Shown here piece after piece: positions 1 through 9,217 of a stretch of 50,274 nt of DNA. Numbering within the stretch: position 1 is the first letter of the stretch; the number at the start of each line of letters is the position of its first letter. The stretch covers positions 1-50,274 of the forward strand of contig NZ_QGSY01000077.1 of NCBI RefSeq assembly GCF_003857035.1, written 5' to 3'. The notes beneath the pieces are model-generated. The model was not told where the DNA came from. It was given only the letters and a program-made list of their open reading frames with translations, and searched no databases. This DNA is from Micromonospora arida (GTDB lineage Bacteria > Actinomycetota > Actinomycetes > Mycobacteriales > Micromonosporaceae). The position numbers and the translations under genes were made by a program.

Positions 1-1335
<1,335 letters not shown>

Positions 1336-1406
1336 CTCCGCACAGCACCTCTTCGAGGGTGTGCAGATCGACCAGCGGCACTGCGAGATCCAGCACGTCT
1401 GGAACG

Positions 1407-1435
1407 GGCGGACCCGGCGTCGCGCCGGGTCCGCC
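1407..1435. terminator. Hairpin terminator after the cutinase gene
   Basis: Perfect 13-bp inverted repeat (ggcggacccggcg and its complement) around a 3-nt loop, 72 nt after the cutinase stop. No T-run follows, as is usual in high-GC actinobacteria. Confidence 0.75.
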
Positions 1436-1531
1436 GGGCCGGCACCAACCGTGGGCCCGCCGCACGGTTGTTCCGGCGCTTACAGGTCCTCGGCCGCACA
1501 AAATTCGTGTGTCGATGTGGTAGGCGGTGGC

Positions 1532-1543
1532 TAGCGTACGCGG
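1532..1543 (+). promoter_or_regulatory. Probable leaderless promoter -10 of the GNAT gene
   Basis: TAGCGT (1532-1537) fits the actinobacterial TANNNT -10 and ends 6 nt before the ATG at 1544. No ribosome binding site precedes that ATG. Together this suggests that transcription and translation start at the same place. Confidence 0.5.
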
Positions 1544-2455
1544 ATGAGCATTGTCCCGAGGACCGGAATACGGCTGCGATTCCTCAGCGATCCGGGCGAG
1601 TTCCTGGCCGCTGCGGGCGACTACCTCGGCACCGATCCGGTCGTCAGCACAGTCGTGACCACCATCGCGCACCGGCTGTTGTCACAGCGAGCCGAGGGGA
1701 TCCCGCAGCCCGACCGCAACTGGTGGCTGGTGGTCAGCGACGACTCCGGCACCGTGGTCGGTGCCGGGATGCGCTCGGCGCCGTATGCCCCCTATCCGCC
1801 ATTCCTGCTGCCCATGCCCGACGAGGCGGCCGTTGCGCTGGCCCACGCGTTGCACGATCGCGGGGAGGAGGTCCTCGCGGTCAACGGGGCCCGGCCCGCG
1901 GTCGACCTGTGCGCCACCACGCTGGCCCGGCTCGGCGGGGGTGAAGTCCAGGTCTCCCTGCACACACGGCTGCACGAGCTCGGCGAGCTGACGTGGCCGC
2001 CACCAGTGCCTGGCGGCTTGGTGGCCGCGACCGAGGACGACGCGGGACTGGTCACCGAGTGGCTCACCGCGTTCGTGGGCGACGCCGACGAACAGGCGGG
2101 CCGCCCGCGCGGTGCCAGCGCGCACGAAGCGCCCGACCACGCGGAGGTGCTGCGTCGGATCCACGCCGGACGGCTGTGGTTCTGGCTCGACGAGACCGGA
2201 GAGCCGGTGCACCTCACCGGTGCCAACCCACCGTCGTTCGGGGTGGCCCGCCTGGGCCCGGTGTACACACCGCCGGCCCAGCGGGGGCGCGGTTGGGCCA
2301 GCAACGCGGTAGCCGAGGTTTCCCGCCGAATCCAGGCCGAGGGCGCGCGGGTCTGCCTGTTCACCGACCAAGCCAACCCGACGTCGAACAGGATCTACGC
2401 CGCCCTCGGCTACCGGCCGGTCGTCGACATGGCCAACCTGGTCATCGTGGGATGA
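1544..2455 (+). CDS. GNAT family N-acetyltransferase
   Basis: A 303-residue cytoplasmic protein of the GNAT superfamily, transferring an acyl group from acyl-CoA to an unknown acceptor. The C-terminal half holds the acetyl-CoA site: a strand followed by the pyrophosphate-binding loop PPAQRGRGWAS (about residues 245-255), then a helix and the late motif NPTSNRIYAALGY. The N-terminal half is divergent, as in two-lobe GNATs of about 300 residues. The start is the ATG just after a leaderless-type -10. The stop overlaps the barstar gene start in an ATGA junction, so the two are translationally coupled. The substrate cannot be told from sequence. Confidence 0.85.
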   Translation: MSIVPRTGIRLRFLSDPGEFLAAAGDYLGTDPVVSTVVTTIAHRLLSQRAEGIPQPDRNWWLVVSDDSGTVVGAGMRSAPYAPYPPFLLPMPDEAAVALAHALHDRGEEVLAVNGARPAVDLCATTLARLGGGEVQVSLHTRLHELGELTWPPPVPGGLVAATEDDAGLVTEWLTAFVGDADEQAGRPRGASAHEAPDHAEVLRRIHAGRLWFWLDETGEPVHLTGANPPSFGVARLGPVYTPPAQRGRGWASNAVAEVSRRIQAEGARVCLFTDQANPTSNRIYAALGYRPVVDMANLVIVG

Positions 2456-2952
2456 GCAGCCGGTGGAACGGCTCCACCGATCAGGTCGTGGTCTGCTCGC
2501 GCAGTGCCCTGGTCGAGCTGGCGGCGGTGTTACCGGCAGCGGGCAGGTTCGTCGTCGCCCGGCTTGACGGGACGAGGATGACGGACGCGGACCACGCCTT
2601 CTACGAGTTTTCCGACGCGCTGTTCTTTCCGGGCTACTTCGGCTGGAACTGGGCCGCGCTGTCCGACTGTCTCCGCGATCTGAACTGGTTGCCCGCGGAC
2701 GGGTATCTCATCGTCGTCGAGAACGCGCCCCGGGTGCTGTCGAGCAGTGCCGAGGATCGGCACACACTGTTCCGGATCCTGTCGCAGGCCGTACATCACT
2801 GGGCCAGCCCGTTCGGCCAGCCAGAGTTCACGGTGCTGCTGCTCTGCGACCGCGACGACGAGGCAGCGCTGTTGCGGCAGGAGATCGCCCGCGCGGACGA
2901 CGGTACGCCTCACTCCGGTGATCGGCGAGGCCTCCAGCGACATCAGGGTTGA
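2452..2952 (+). CDS. Barstar family protein (RNase inhibitor-like)
   Basis: A 166-residue protein whose central part resembles barstar, the cytoplasmic inhibitor of barnase-type RNases. The diagnostic stretch is FFPGYFGWNWAALSDCL (residues 57-73), where barstars have the helix and loop that plug the RNase active site. Acidic residues follow in the next strand and helix. It starts at the ATG overlapping the GNAT stop (ATGA). No barnase-like RNase gene is visible nearby, so it is an orphan immunity-type gene here. The last 20 or so residues are low in complexity and may be non-conserved. The link with an acetyltransferase is unexplained. Confidence 0.8.
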   Translation: MSSRWNGSTDQVVVCSRSALVELAAVLPAAGRFVVARLDGTRMTDADHAFYEFSDALFFPGYFGWNWAALSDCLRDLNWLPADGYLIVVENAPRVLSSSAEDRHTLFRILSQAVHHWASPFGQPEFTVLLLCDRDDEAALLRQEIARADDGTPHSGDRRGLQRHQG

Positions 2953-3033
2953 GAGCGGCGGCCGCACCAGCGGCGTCACCGGCCTCGCCAGCGCACCGTA
3001 TAAGGGCGCAGAGTGGAAACTTTCGGAATATCT

Positions 3034-3052
3034 TGTACAGTCCCGAAGAACA
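3034..3052 (+). promoter_or_regulatory. Possible operator motif upstream of the HTH gene
   Basis: TGTACAG followed by GAACA 5 nt later in a 19-nt element, 72 nt upstream of the HTH gene. The same layout occurs twice at 5843-5861 and 5865-5883. The shared pattern is TGTAYAG, 7 variable positions, then GAACA. AutoregulatIon by the neighbouring HTH protein is inference. Confidence 0.35.
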
Positions 3053-3124
3053 GTTCACTACCCGTGCCGCAACGCCGGTACCGACCCTCAGCCTGATCGT
3101 CCATCCACCCGCGAAGAGGTCTTG

Positions 3125-3505
3125 ATGCCAGATCAGACGGTCGCCGGCATGGCGCTCGCGAACCTCATCGAAGAACGCCGAAGGCAGCTGAGCAACCCGA
3201 GCTACCGGGCAATCGCCGAGAGCGGTGGCCTTAAAAGTCACATGACGGTCTACAACCTCGCTACCAAGCCGCTGAAGGCGATGCCCGAGGCGGGCACGCT
3301 GGAGGGCCTGGCCCGCGGCTTGGACCTGGACCTGGCGATAGTGACCCGAGCAGCCCAGTCAGCGTGCGGCTACCACGTCTGGGAGCGGGCGCTACCGGAC
3401 GACCCGACCAAACAAATGATCATCGCGAACATCGAAGAACTGGAGCCACACGAGCTGGACGCGGTGGCAACCGTTGTTCAGGCGTACCTGCGGTCCAGGA
3501 AGTAA
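3125..3505 (+). CDS. XRE-like helix-turn-helix regulator
   Basis: A 126-residue protein that looks like a small lambda-repressor-type DNA-binding protein. The N-terminal half follows the XRE plan: helix 1 around LANLIEERRRQL, then a region like YRAIAESGGLKS and the recognition-helix segment HMTVYNLA, then the helix TLEGLARGLDLDLAIV. The C-terminal half is mainly helical (IEELEPHELDAVATVVQAYL). The ATG follows a RBS-like gaagagg. A TGTACAG/GAACA element lies in its promoter. The gene for a membrane protein follows after 48 nt and is probably cotranscribed. Its targets are unknown. Confidence 0.75.
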   Translation: MPDQTVAGMALANLIEERRRQLSNPSYRAIAESGGLKSHMTVYNLATKPLKAMPEAGTLEGLARGLDLDLAIVTRAAQSACGYHVWERALPDDPTKQMIIANIEELEPHELDAVATVVQAYLRSRK

Positions 3506-3553
3506 GGTTCGCCGGCACCGCCCCGTCCCATCCCCCCTCCCCGAGGTTGCACC

Positions 3554-5041
3554 TTGAAGATCGTCCGGTTGAAGACCGGCTCGACATGTGTGACCCTGCC
3601 CGATGAGCAGGTCATTTTCGTCGATCCAGTCCTGACCCGTGAGGACATGGCAGAGGTCATTCGAACAGCGCTGCCCCAGGTCCATCCCGACGCCGTCGGG
3701 CACTGGATCGAGGCCGCGATGCCCTCCACGACTCCCCTCGCCGTCCCGAAACCAAGCCGGCGGGAGCGCCGGTCCAAGAGCGGCCGGCACGCCGCCAGCA
3801 GGGTCGGCCGTGCCGGCATGCAGCTGACGTCCATGGCCGCGGCGGCCGCCCTGGGGGTGGTCGTCGTGCCGCTCGTCCAAGGCGCGGGGTCGACGCCCGT
3901 GGCCGCCGCCGAAGCCTGGCAGAACCCCGTGTTCAGTCGGATGGAGGTCGGGTCCGCTTGGGACTGCCAGGGCACCGACAACTCCGACCTGGTGGCTACC
4001 TGCACCACTCCGGACGGCACGGTGATGCACGCCGAGGCGTGGGTTGGGCCGAACTCCTTGACCTTCATTTTCACCTACCGGGACGCCAAGACCGGTCTGC
4101 AGCACCGCAACACCCTCAAGGTCTTCGCCTCCGAGGGTGGCGTGCAGGCGTGGATCAAGACGAGCCCAACGGACAAGGCTCTGCTGCCGGACCTCGTCGT
4201 CGGCGACCGGTGGCTCATGTACGGCAGCGATCGGAACCGGTTACAGCAGTGGGCCGAGCGGCTGAGCGAGGACGTTGTCCTGCCGGCGGACATCTCCGAG
4301 GTGGCCTTCAAGATGGGGCTGCTTCCCGCACCACGCCGGGCGGAGTCGAACGCCCGCGAGATGGCCCACGTGGACGAGATGATTCGCAAGGCGGCGGCTC
4401 GGATTCTCGTGGGCGATGAGTCGCTGCCGATCCCTACGACGACCCCGGTCGAGGTCACGCCGGGTCCGGGCGGGGCTGAGGAGGTGCTCGCGCCAGTCCA
4501 GGAAGGTCCAGTGCCCGGAGTGATCCCGCCTCCCCCGGCGACTCCGGCCGAGCCGCCACCGATGCCCGCTCCCCCTCCAGCCTCCCCGCCGGTCACCGGA
4601 CCAACTCCACCGCCGACGACCGGTACCGGGGACGAGGCGCCGGTTGACCAGCCGCCGACCGACGGTGAGCCCGGTGGCCAGGTTCCCGGCAGCGCGCCCG
4701 GCGACGAGACGCCCGGTGCCGACATACCCGAGGGTGAGGCCCCTGGCAATGGGGCTGGCGACGAGCCGGGCCGGCCGATGGACCCCGTAGTCGAGCCCAC
4801 CGGGCCGGACGAGCCGGTGGATGACGGGTCGGCCGGTCAGCCGCAGGAGGGCATCGGCGGAGGTGAGCCGGAGCAGGGGCCGGCTCAGCCCGGCGACCTC
4901 CCGGCCGGGGATCCCCTGGCTGACCCGATCGAGGTGCCTGAAGATGAGAACACCCCGGTCCTCGACGGACTCGTGGCGGACAGCGCACCGGGGCACGGCC
5001 GGACGCCTCAGCGCATTGAGGGCCACCCCGGCACCGCGTAG
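3554..5041 (+). CDS. Single-pass membrane protein with long Pro/Gly/Glu-rich tail
   Basis: A 495-residue protein without a family I recognise. Residues 1-75 look cytoplasmic and end in a basic stretch. One membrane helix lies at about 91-110 (AAAAALGVVVVPLV). Residues 120-300 look folded, with a beta-rich part and two Cys (CQGTDNSDLVATC) that could form a disulfide outside the cell. Residues 300-495 are a disordered tail rich in Pro, Gly, Glu and Asp. The start is TTG, with gagg 7 nt upstream. It lies 48 nt after the HTH gene and ends at a strong terminator, so the two form a likely operon. The fold of the middle domain is unknown. Confidence 0.75.
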   Translation: MKIVRLKTGSTCVTLPDEQVIFVDPVLTREDMAEVIRTALPQVHPDAVGHWIEAAMPSTTPLAVPKPSRRERRSKSGRHAASRVGRAGMQLTSMAAAAALGVVVVPLVQGAGSTPVAAAEAWQNPVFSRMEVGSAWDCQGTDNSDLVATCTTPDGTVMHAEAWVGPNSLTFIFTYRDAKTGLQHRNTLKVFASEGGVQAWIKTSPTDKALLPDLVVGDRWLMYGSDRNRLQQWAERLSEDVVLPADISEVAFKMGLLPAPRRAESNAREMAHVDEMIRKAAARILVGDESLPIPTTTPVEVTPGPGGAEEVLAPVQEGPVPGVIPPPPATPAEPPPMPAPPPASPPVTGPTPPPTTGTGDEAPVDQPPTDGEPGGQVPGSAPGDETPGADIPEGEAPGNGAGDEPGRPMDPVVEPTGPDEPVDDGSAGQPQEGIGGGEPEQGPAQPGDLPAGDPLADPIEVPEDENTPVLDGLVADSAPGHGRTPQRIEGHPGTA

Positions 5042-5050
5042 CAGAAATGC

Positions 5051-5085
5051 CGAACGGCCCCCAGCAGCCTGCTGGGGGCCGTTCG
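5051..5085. terminator. Strong hairpin terminator
   Basis: Perfect 16-bp inverted repeat (cgaacggcccccagca and its complement) with a 3-nt loop, 10 nt after the membrane protein stop. It is the clearest terminator in this part of the window. Confidence 0.9.
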
Positions 5086-5267
5086 CTGGGCCGAGCGTCT
5101 GCTCGAACTGCTGCCCTCGGGTGGTACACCCGGACTTCGGCAGTGCTCTTGGACCGAGACGAGTCGGTGGACATCGGCGCAACGCCTGTCTGGCGTCACC
5201 GCCGCCGAGCGCGCCCGCCCGAGCGCGAGCCCGGCCAGCGTGATCGGCGCGATCCGGTGCAGCCGTA

Positions 5268-5738
5268 TCAGGACACCTTGTCGACCTTGCAAGTGATCTT
5301 GCCCGTGACCTTCTGGCTCAGCAGGATCGAGCCCTGCTCGACGGCCTTCTGGCCCGGCCGCACGTCGGACACGATGCTGCTGGTGTTGCCGACCCGAGTG
5401 CCCTTGGCGTCGTACACGAAGACGTCGATGAAATAGGTGTTCTGGTTCTCGCTGGAGTTGTTCACCTCCAGGTCAAACTTCACGTTCGGCAGGAGGTCGC
5501 TGTCCGCCGAGTCGATCTCGCACGTCTTCAGCACGACGTGCCCGGCCTTGGCCTCCTGATCCTTGCTGACGTCGCTCGCCGCCTTGCCGACCAGGGCGCT
5601 GCAAGCGACGAAGCCGCCGCCGCACAGGATGACCGACAGGCCAGCGATGATCAGGAAGATCTTCAGCCCCGTCGACATCCTCTTCTTCTGCGGGGGCGGC
5701 GCAGGCACGTAACCCGGCGCGGGGCTCTGGTTCGACAT
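5268..5738 (-). CDS. Membrane-anchored FxLYD-like protein
   Basis: A 156-residue protein with a short Pro-rich cytoplasmic start (PAPGYVPAPPP), a basic stretch, one membrane helix (about 24-47, IFLIIAGLSVILCGGGF) and an extracellular beta-rich domain. That domain has the FxLYD-like pattern: VKFDLEVNNSSENQNTYFI, then DVFVYDAKGTRVG, then a late GQKAVEQGSI and GKITCKV. Two cysteines (CEID and KITCKV) may pair. Such proteins are common in actinobacteria and their role is unknown. The start is ATG with aggcaag-like bases upstream. It converges on the terminator at 5051-5085. Confidence 0.75.
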   Translation of the reverse strand: MSNQSPAPGYVPAPPPQKKRMSTGLKIFLIIAGLSVILCGGGFVACSALVGKAASDVSKDQEAKAGHVVLKTCEIDSADSDLLPNVKFDLEVNNSSENQNTYFIDVFVYDAKGTRVGNTSSIVSDVRPGQKAVEQGSILLSQKVTGKITCKVDKVS

Positions 5739-6135
5739 TCGCTTGCCTCTCGGTCGTGGTGGTTCACCTTCCGGAGCCTTGACAGGCCGGAAGGTCCCAG
5801 CTGTGCAGGTGTGCTGCCGCGGCTGTCATGGACGCCATGCGCTGTATAGCGACAAGGAACATCCTGTACAGCGTCAGGGAACATAGCGCTGGCGAATTGC
5901 CTCGTCAACTCCGTCAGCGAAATCAGCAGAATTGCCGGATGCCTCCACCGGCGGGCCGCTGGCCGTTCAGCTCACGAAGACTTCGACAGTTCTGCGCGAA
6001 CTGGAAATGCAGCGGTCAGCGCTCTAAAAGGGACCAAAGGGAGTCATCCGTCCGGCCGCCAGTCACCGCCCGCACCACCGGCGTGCTGAACGGACCACTG
6101 CTCTATCGGTCGCCGATCCGGCGGTCGGGCGGCGA
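5739..6135. other. Intergenic region without a convincing gene
   Basis: About 400 bases between divergent genes. It is less GC-rich than its surroundings and holds the two 22-bp-spaced repeats at 5843-5883. Short open frames here have poor third-position GC and no RBS. One, ending at the TAA at 6025-6027, has a coding-like tail (AVQLTKTSTVLRELEMQRSA) but no start codon and could be a remnant. Confidence 0.5.
5843..5883 (+). repeat. Two direct repeats, 22-bp period (possible operator)
   Basis: TGTATAGCGACAAGGAACA (5843-5861) and TGTACAGCGTCAGGGAACA (5865-5883) match at 15 of 19 positions and repeat every 22 bp, two helical turns. The same TGTACAG/GAACA arrangement lies in front of the HTH gene at 3034. 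A shared regulator is inference. Confidence 0.5.
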
Positions 6136-6654
6136 TTGCTGACCGCCCTGCTGGATGTCCTGCCCGCCTTGGCGGACACTCGGCCGGTGATCTATGCGGC
6201 AGCGGGCGACAGTGCACCGGAGGGCGACGACGCCGAGCCCGTCGACCTTGACTGGGAGCGGGCCAGCAACCTCAACCGCTGCCAGGAGCCCACGGACATC
6301 GACGCGGCCTTCGACCGCGGGGAAGAGCACGTCGGGGCGGCACTGATCGCTCTGGTCTACAACAACCCCGACACCGACGCGGTCCTGGCCAGGGTCGCCC
6401 GCGGGTTACGCTCGCGGAATCCGGAGACCCGCCGGCAGGGCCTGCTCGCGTTGATGCACACCGCCCGGCTCCACGGCCGGGTGGATGACATCACGCTGGA
6501 GCTGCTGCACGGACTGCTGCACGACCGCACCCCGATCAGCGCGGGGAGCCCGTACGAGGTGTGGGGCACGGCGACCCAGACAGTCGGCGACCTCCGGGCT
6601 TTCCTCCCGTCCGAACAGCTGCCTGCCTGGGTGAACGCCTTCACCGACTACTGA
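6136..6654 (+). CDS. Hypothetical protein with HEAT-like helical repeats
   Basis: A protein of up to 172 residues that I cannot assign to a family. The middle (about 68-130) reads as paired helices typical of HEAT or armadillo repeats: ALIALVYNNPDTDAVLARV, then RNPETRRQGLLALMHTARLH, then a third helix LELLHGLLHD. Proteins of this kind are often immunity proteins or small adaptors in polymorphic toxin loci, but nothing nearby supports that directly. The start is poor: only TTG at 6136 is available after the in-frame stop at 6025, with no clear RBS, so the N-terminus may be damaged. It converges with the broken CPBP gene. Confidence 0.55.
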   Translation: MLTALLDVLPALADTRPVIYAAAGDSAPEGDDAEPVDLDWERASNLNRCQEPTDIDAAFDRGEEHVGAALIALVYNNPDTDAVLARVARGLRSRNPETRRQGLLALMHTARLHGRVDDITLELLHGLLHDRTPISAGSPYEVWGTATQTVGDLRAFLPSEQLPAWVNAFTDY

Positions 6655-6675
6655 CGATTTGATCGCTCGGGCCGG

Positions 6676-7356
6676 TTAGCCCGCTCGTGTGGCCCGGGCT
6701 CGCCGCTCGTGCAGCCAGACCAGCACCACCATGGCGACGTTGACGGCGCCGAGGATCAGCAGGGACGCGTCACCGGAGTCGGTGGACCGGTCGATCGCGA
6801 AGGCCTCGCCGTCGGCCATCACCGTGTTGACGGTCGTGAACAGGACGTTGTTGGCGACGTGGAAGGCGACCGGTGCCTCGATGCCGCGGCTGACGACGGC
6901 CATCAGGCCAGTGCTGATGCCGATCACTGTGTAGTAACCGAAGAGCCAGGGGTCAGCCGAGCCGTGGACCACGGCGAAGCCCAGGCCGGAGACGACGAGC
7001 CCGACGACCAGGGCCGGGCGAACCGCACGCACCCAGGACGCGGCGGCGGGCAGCACGGCACTTCGGAACATCAACTCCTCGCCGACGGCCTGCACCGGGG
7101 TGCTCAGCACGACGATCACCAGCATGCCGACCGTCGTACCGGTGACGCCGAAGGCGGTCCAGCCCGGGGCGTCGGGCGCGACCAGCGCCACAACACCGAT
7201 CCCAGCACCCACCAGCAGCGCCGCTGCGCGCGGTCAGGGCGTTGTCGTAGCCAGCAGCGCCGGCCTCGCCTGGTACCCCACCGTCCGGCCCGCGCCGGCG
7301 TCGACAGCGAAGGCCACCAACCAGCCGGAACTCGCGGTCCGCGACGATGGACGCGT
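6676..7356 (-). pseudogene. CPBP/CAAX-type intramembrane protease, broken at the N-terminus
   Basis: Bases 7212-6676 encode 178 residues of a CPBP-family (Abi/CAAX) membrane protease with its catalytic motifs: EELMFR (Glu45, Glu46, Arg50), FAVVHG (His83) and HVANN (His118, Asn122). The family is usually 220-300 residues, so the first one or two membrane helices are missing. Reading the same frame upstream gives a stretch like GWLVAFAVDAG and TVGYQARPALLATTTP, a TGA at about 7236, and then directly the stop codon of the response regulator gene. The GTG at 7212 has no RBS. This is best read as a 5'-deleted gene with an internal stop; a short functional version from 7212 cannot be excluded. Confidence 0.6.
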
Positions 7357-7959
7357 CTACAGCCAGTCGTGTTCGCGGGCGTAGCGGGCCGCTTCGTGGC
7401 GCGTCCGGGTCTGGGTCTTACGCATCGCGTTGGAGAGGTAGTTGCGCACGGTGCCCGGAGCGAGGTGGAGCCGAGCGGCGATGTCGGCGACCGAGTAGCC
7501 CTCGCCGGTGACCCGCAGGACGTCGACTTCACGGTCGGTGAGGGGGCAGTCCTCGGTGACGGCGAGCACGGACACGTCCGGGTCGATCCAGCGTTTTCCC
7601 GAGTGCAGGGTGGCGATGACCGAGGTGATGTGGGCCGGCTCGGCGGACTTGCTGACGAAGCCCTGGACGCCGAGCTTCAGCGCCTTGCGCAGCACGCCGG
7701 GGCGGGCGTGCCGGGTCAGCATGAGGATCACCTGCTCCGGTCGCTCGCGGCGGATCTCGGCGACCGCGCCCAGGCCGTCCACGCCCGGCATCTCCAGGTC
7801 GATGACCAGTACGTCGGGCCGGTGCCGCAGGGTGGCGTCGATTGCCGTCCGGCCGTCCTGCGCCTCGGCGAGAACGGTGATGTCGCCCTCCATCGGCAGC
7901 AGCGCGGCCAGGGCTGTGCGCAGCAGCGCCTCGTCGTCGGCGAGCACGATGGTGGTCAT
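7357..7959 (-). CDS. LuxR/NarL-type response regulator (DesR-like)
   Basis: A 200-residue two-component response regulator. The receiver domain (1-120) has the acidic pair DDE at 8-10, phospho-acceptor Asp54 (VIDLEMPG), the Thr of LMLTRH and the Lys of SKSAEP. The output domain (about 135-200) is a LuxR-type HTH: LTDREVDVL, then YSVADIAARLHLAPGTVRNYL. It is encoded after its kinase with a 4-nt overlap. The palindrome at 9143-9184, between the kinase promoter and the ABC operon, is the obvious candidate binding site. DesR-type regulators often control a linked ABC-2 exporter, which fits this locus. Confidence 0.93.
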   Translation of the reverse strand: MTTIVLADDEALLRTALAALLPMEGDITVLAEAQDGRTAIDATLRHRPDVLVIDLEMPGVDGLGAVAEIRRERPEQVILMLTRHARPGVLRKALKLGVQGFVSKSAEPAHITSVIATLHSGKRWIDPDVSVLAVTEDCPLTDREVDVLRVTGEGYSVADIAARLHLAPGTVRNYLSNAMRKTQTRTRHEAARYAREHDWL

Positions 7960-9113
7960 CGGCCGTCCTTCCCGCTGACCGTCGGGGCCGCGTCGGCCCG
8001 AGTGGGTGGGAAGACCGCGGCGGTCAGGAACCGCCCGTCCTTCTGTTCCACGGTCAGCTCACCCCCGTCGCCCGCCACCCGTTGCCTCAGTGCCGCCAGT
8101 CCCCTGAGTTCGGGGGCCGTGGTGGCGGTCACGCCGTCGTTGACGATGGTGATGCCCGACGCGGCGAGCGTGATCTGCACCTGGGTGGCCTGCGCGTGCC
8201 GCAGGATGTTCGTGGTCGTCTCCCGCAGCACCTGCCCGAGCAGTTCGCTGGCGCGGGCATCGACCTCGGCCTCCCGGGTCACCCGGACCCGGATGCCGGC
8301 GGCCTCGAACAGGTTCTTCGCGTTCTCCATCTCGGCGGTGAGGTTGAGCCGCCGTTGGGCGTAGGCGAGTTCCTTGGTTTGCGCGATGGTGTCGCTGACC
8401 AGCGTGTACGTCTCCCGCAGCTCTCTTTCCGCCCGAGCGGCGTCGCGGAGCAGCAGTCGTTGGGCCAGGGCGATCTTCAGCTTGACCACGTGCAGGGTGT
8501 GGCCCTGGATGTCGTGCAGGTCGCTGGCGAACCGTACGCGCTCCCGGACCACGGCCAGCTCCGCCTCGCGTTCCCGGGTCTGTTCGAGCTCCCGGATGAG
8601 GTCGTAGAACCGCTCGCCCACCACGGTGAAGGCCGTCACGACGACGGTGAGGGCGGTCGGGATGAGAACGTAGGTGACCAGGACGTGACCGATGTCGTCT
8701 CGCTGCACCAGCAGCCGCGCCGCGCCGACGGCGGCGACGTAGGTGAACAGCCCGGCCATCACCAGCTTCCGGCGTCGTCGCACCTCGCGCAGGGCAAGCG
8801 AACCTACGGCGCAGAAACCCCAGTAGGCGTTGGGGCTGCCGGTCACCAGGACTCCGAGCGGCCAGACCGCTGCCGCTACGACCAGGCAGGGCAGCGCGAC
8901 CCGGGCGAGGTCGTTGGCCGTCCACCGTTCGAAGGCCACCACGGCCGCCACGGCCCCTGGCGCCAGCACGACGACGTGCCACCAGGTACGCGCATCGGTG
9001 TAGAGCAGGACCACCGCGGCGAACACCACCGGCGGCAGTGACGTGGCCAGGTTGAGCCGGCGCAGCCTTCCCTGCGTCGACTCGGTGAAGCGCGGCGATC
9101 TCCCGGTCACCAC
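7956..9113 (-). CDS. Sensor histidine kinase, DesK-like (HisKA_3)
   Basis: A 385-residue membrane kinase. The N-terminal half (about 25-165) has four to five hydrophobic segments without a large extracellular domain, typical of membrane-state sensors. The dimerisation helix carries the phospho-accepting His200 in SDLHDIQGH, and a HATPase domain follows (N box near ETTTNILRHA, G1 box IVNDGV, late G-rich GLAALRQRV). The start is one of two consecutive GTG codons (9113 or 9110). It is divergent from the ABC operon at 9218 and overlaps the response regulator gene by 4 nt. The signal sensed is unknown. Confidence 0.92.
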   Translation of the reverse strand: MVTGRSPRFTESTQGRLRRLNLATSLPPVVFAAVVLLYTDARTWWHVVVLAPGAVAAVVAFERWTANDLARVALPCLVVAAAVWPLGVLVTGSPNAYWGFCAVGSLALREVRRRRKLVMAGLFTYVAAVGAARLLVQRDDIGHVLVTYVLIPTALTVVVTAFTVVGERFYDLIRELEQTREREAELAVVRERVRFASDLHDIQGHTLHVVKLKIALAQRLLLRDAARAERELRETYTLVSDTIAQTKELAYAQRRLNLTAEMENAKNLFEAAGIRVRVTREAEVDARASELLGQVLRETTTNILRHAQATQVQITLAASGITIVNDGVTATTAPELRGLAALRQRVAGDGGELTVEQKDGRFLTAAVFPPTRADAAPTVSGKDGR

Positions 9114-9142
9114 CCCAGTATCCGGCAGCCAGGGGCGCCGAC

Positions 9143-9184
9143 CAGTGACACCACGTCACATGCGGTGATGACGTGGTGCCACTG
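9143..9184. promoter_or_regulatory. Long near-perfect palindrome between divergent promoters
   Basis: Arms 9143-9158 (cagtgacaccacgtca) and 9169-9184 are inverse complements with one mismatch in 16, separated by 10 nt. It sits between the kinase start (9113) and the ABC ATPase start (9218). Its length and position suit a dimeric response regulator; that it is the target of the adjacent DesR-like protein is inference. Confidence 0.7.
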
Positions 9185-9217
9185 ACGGGTCGGCCGCGCC
9201 CGCGCTGTCATAGGTGC

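Noticed and set aside
5828..6142. 104-residue frame in the divergent region
   Set aside because: Spans the direct repeats, has low third-position GC and no RBS.
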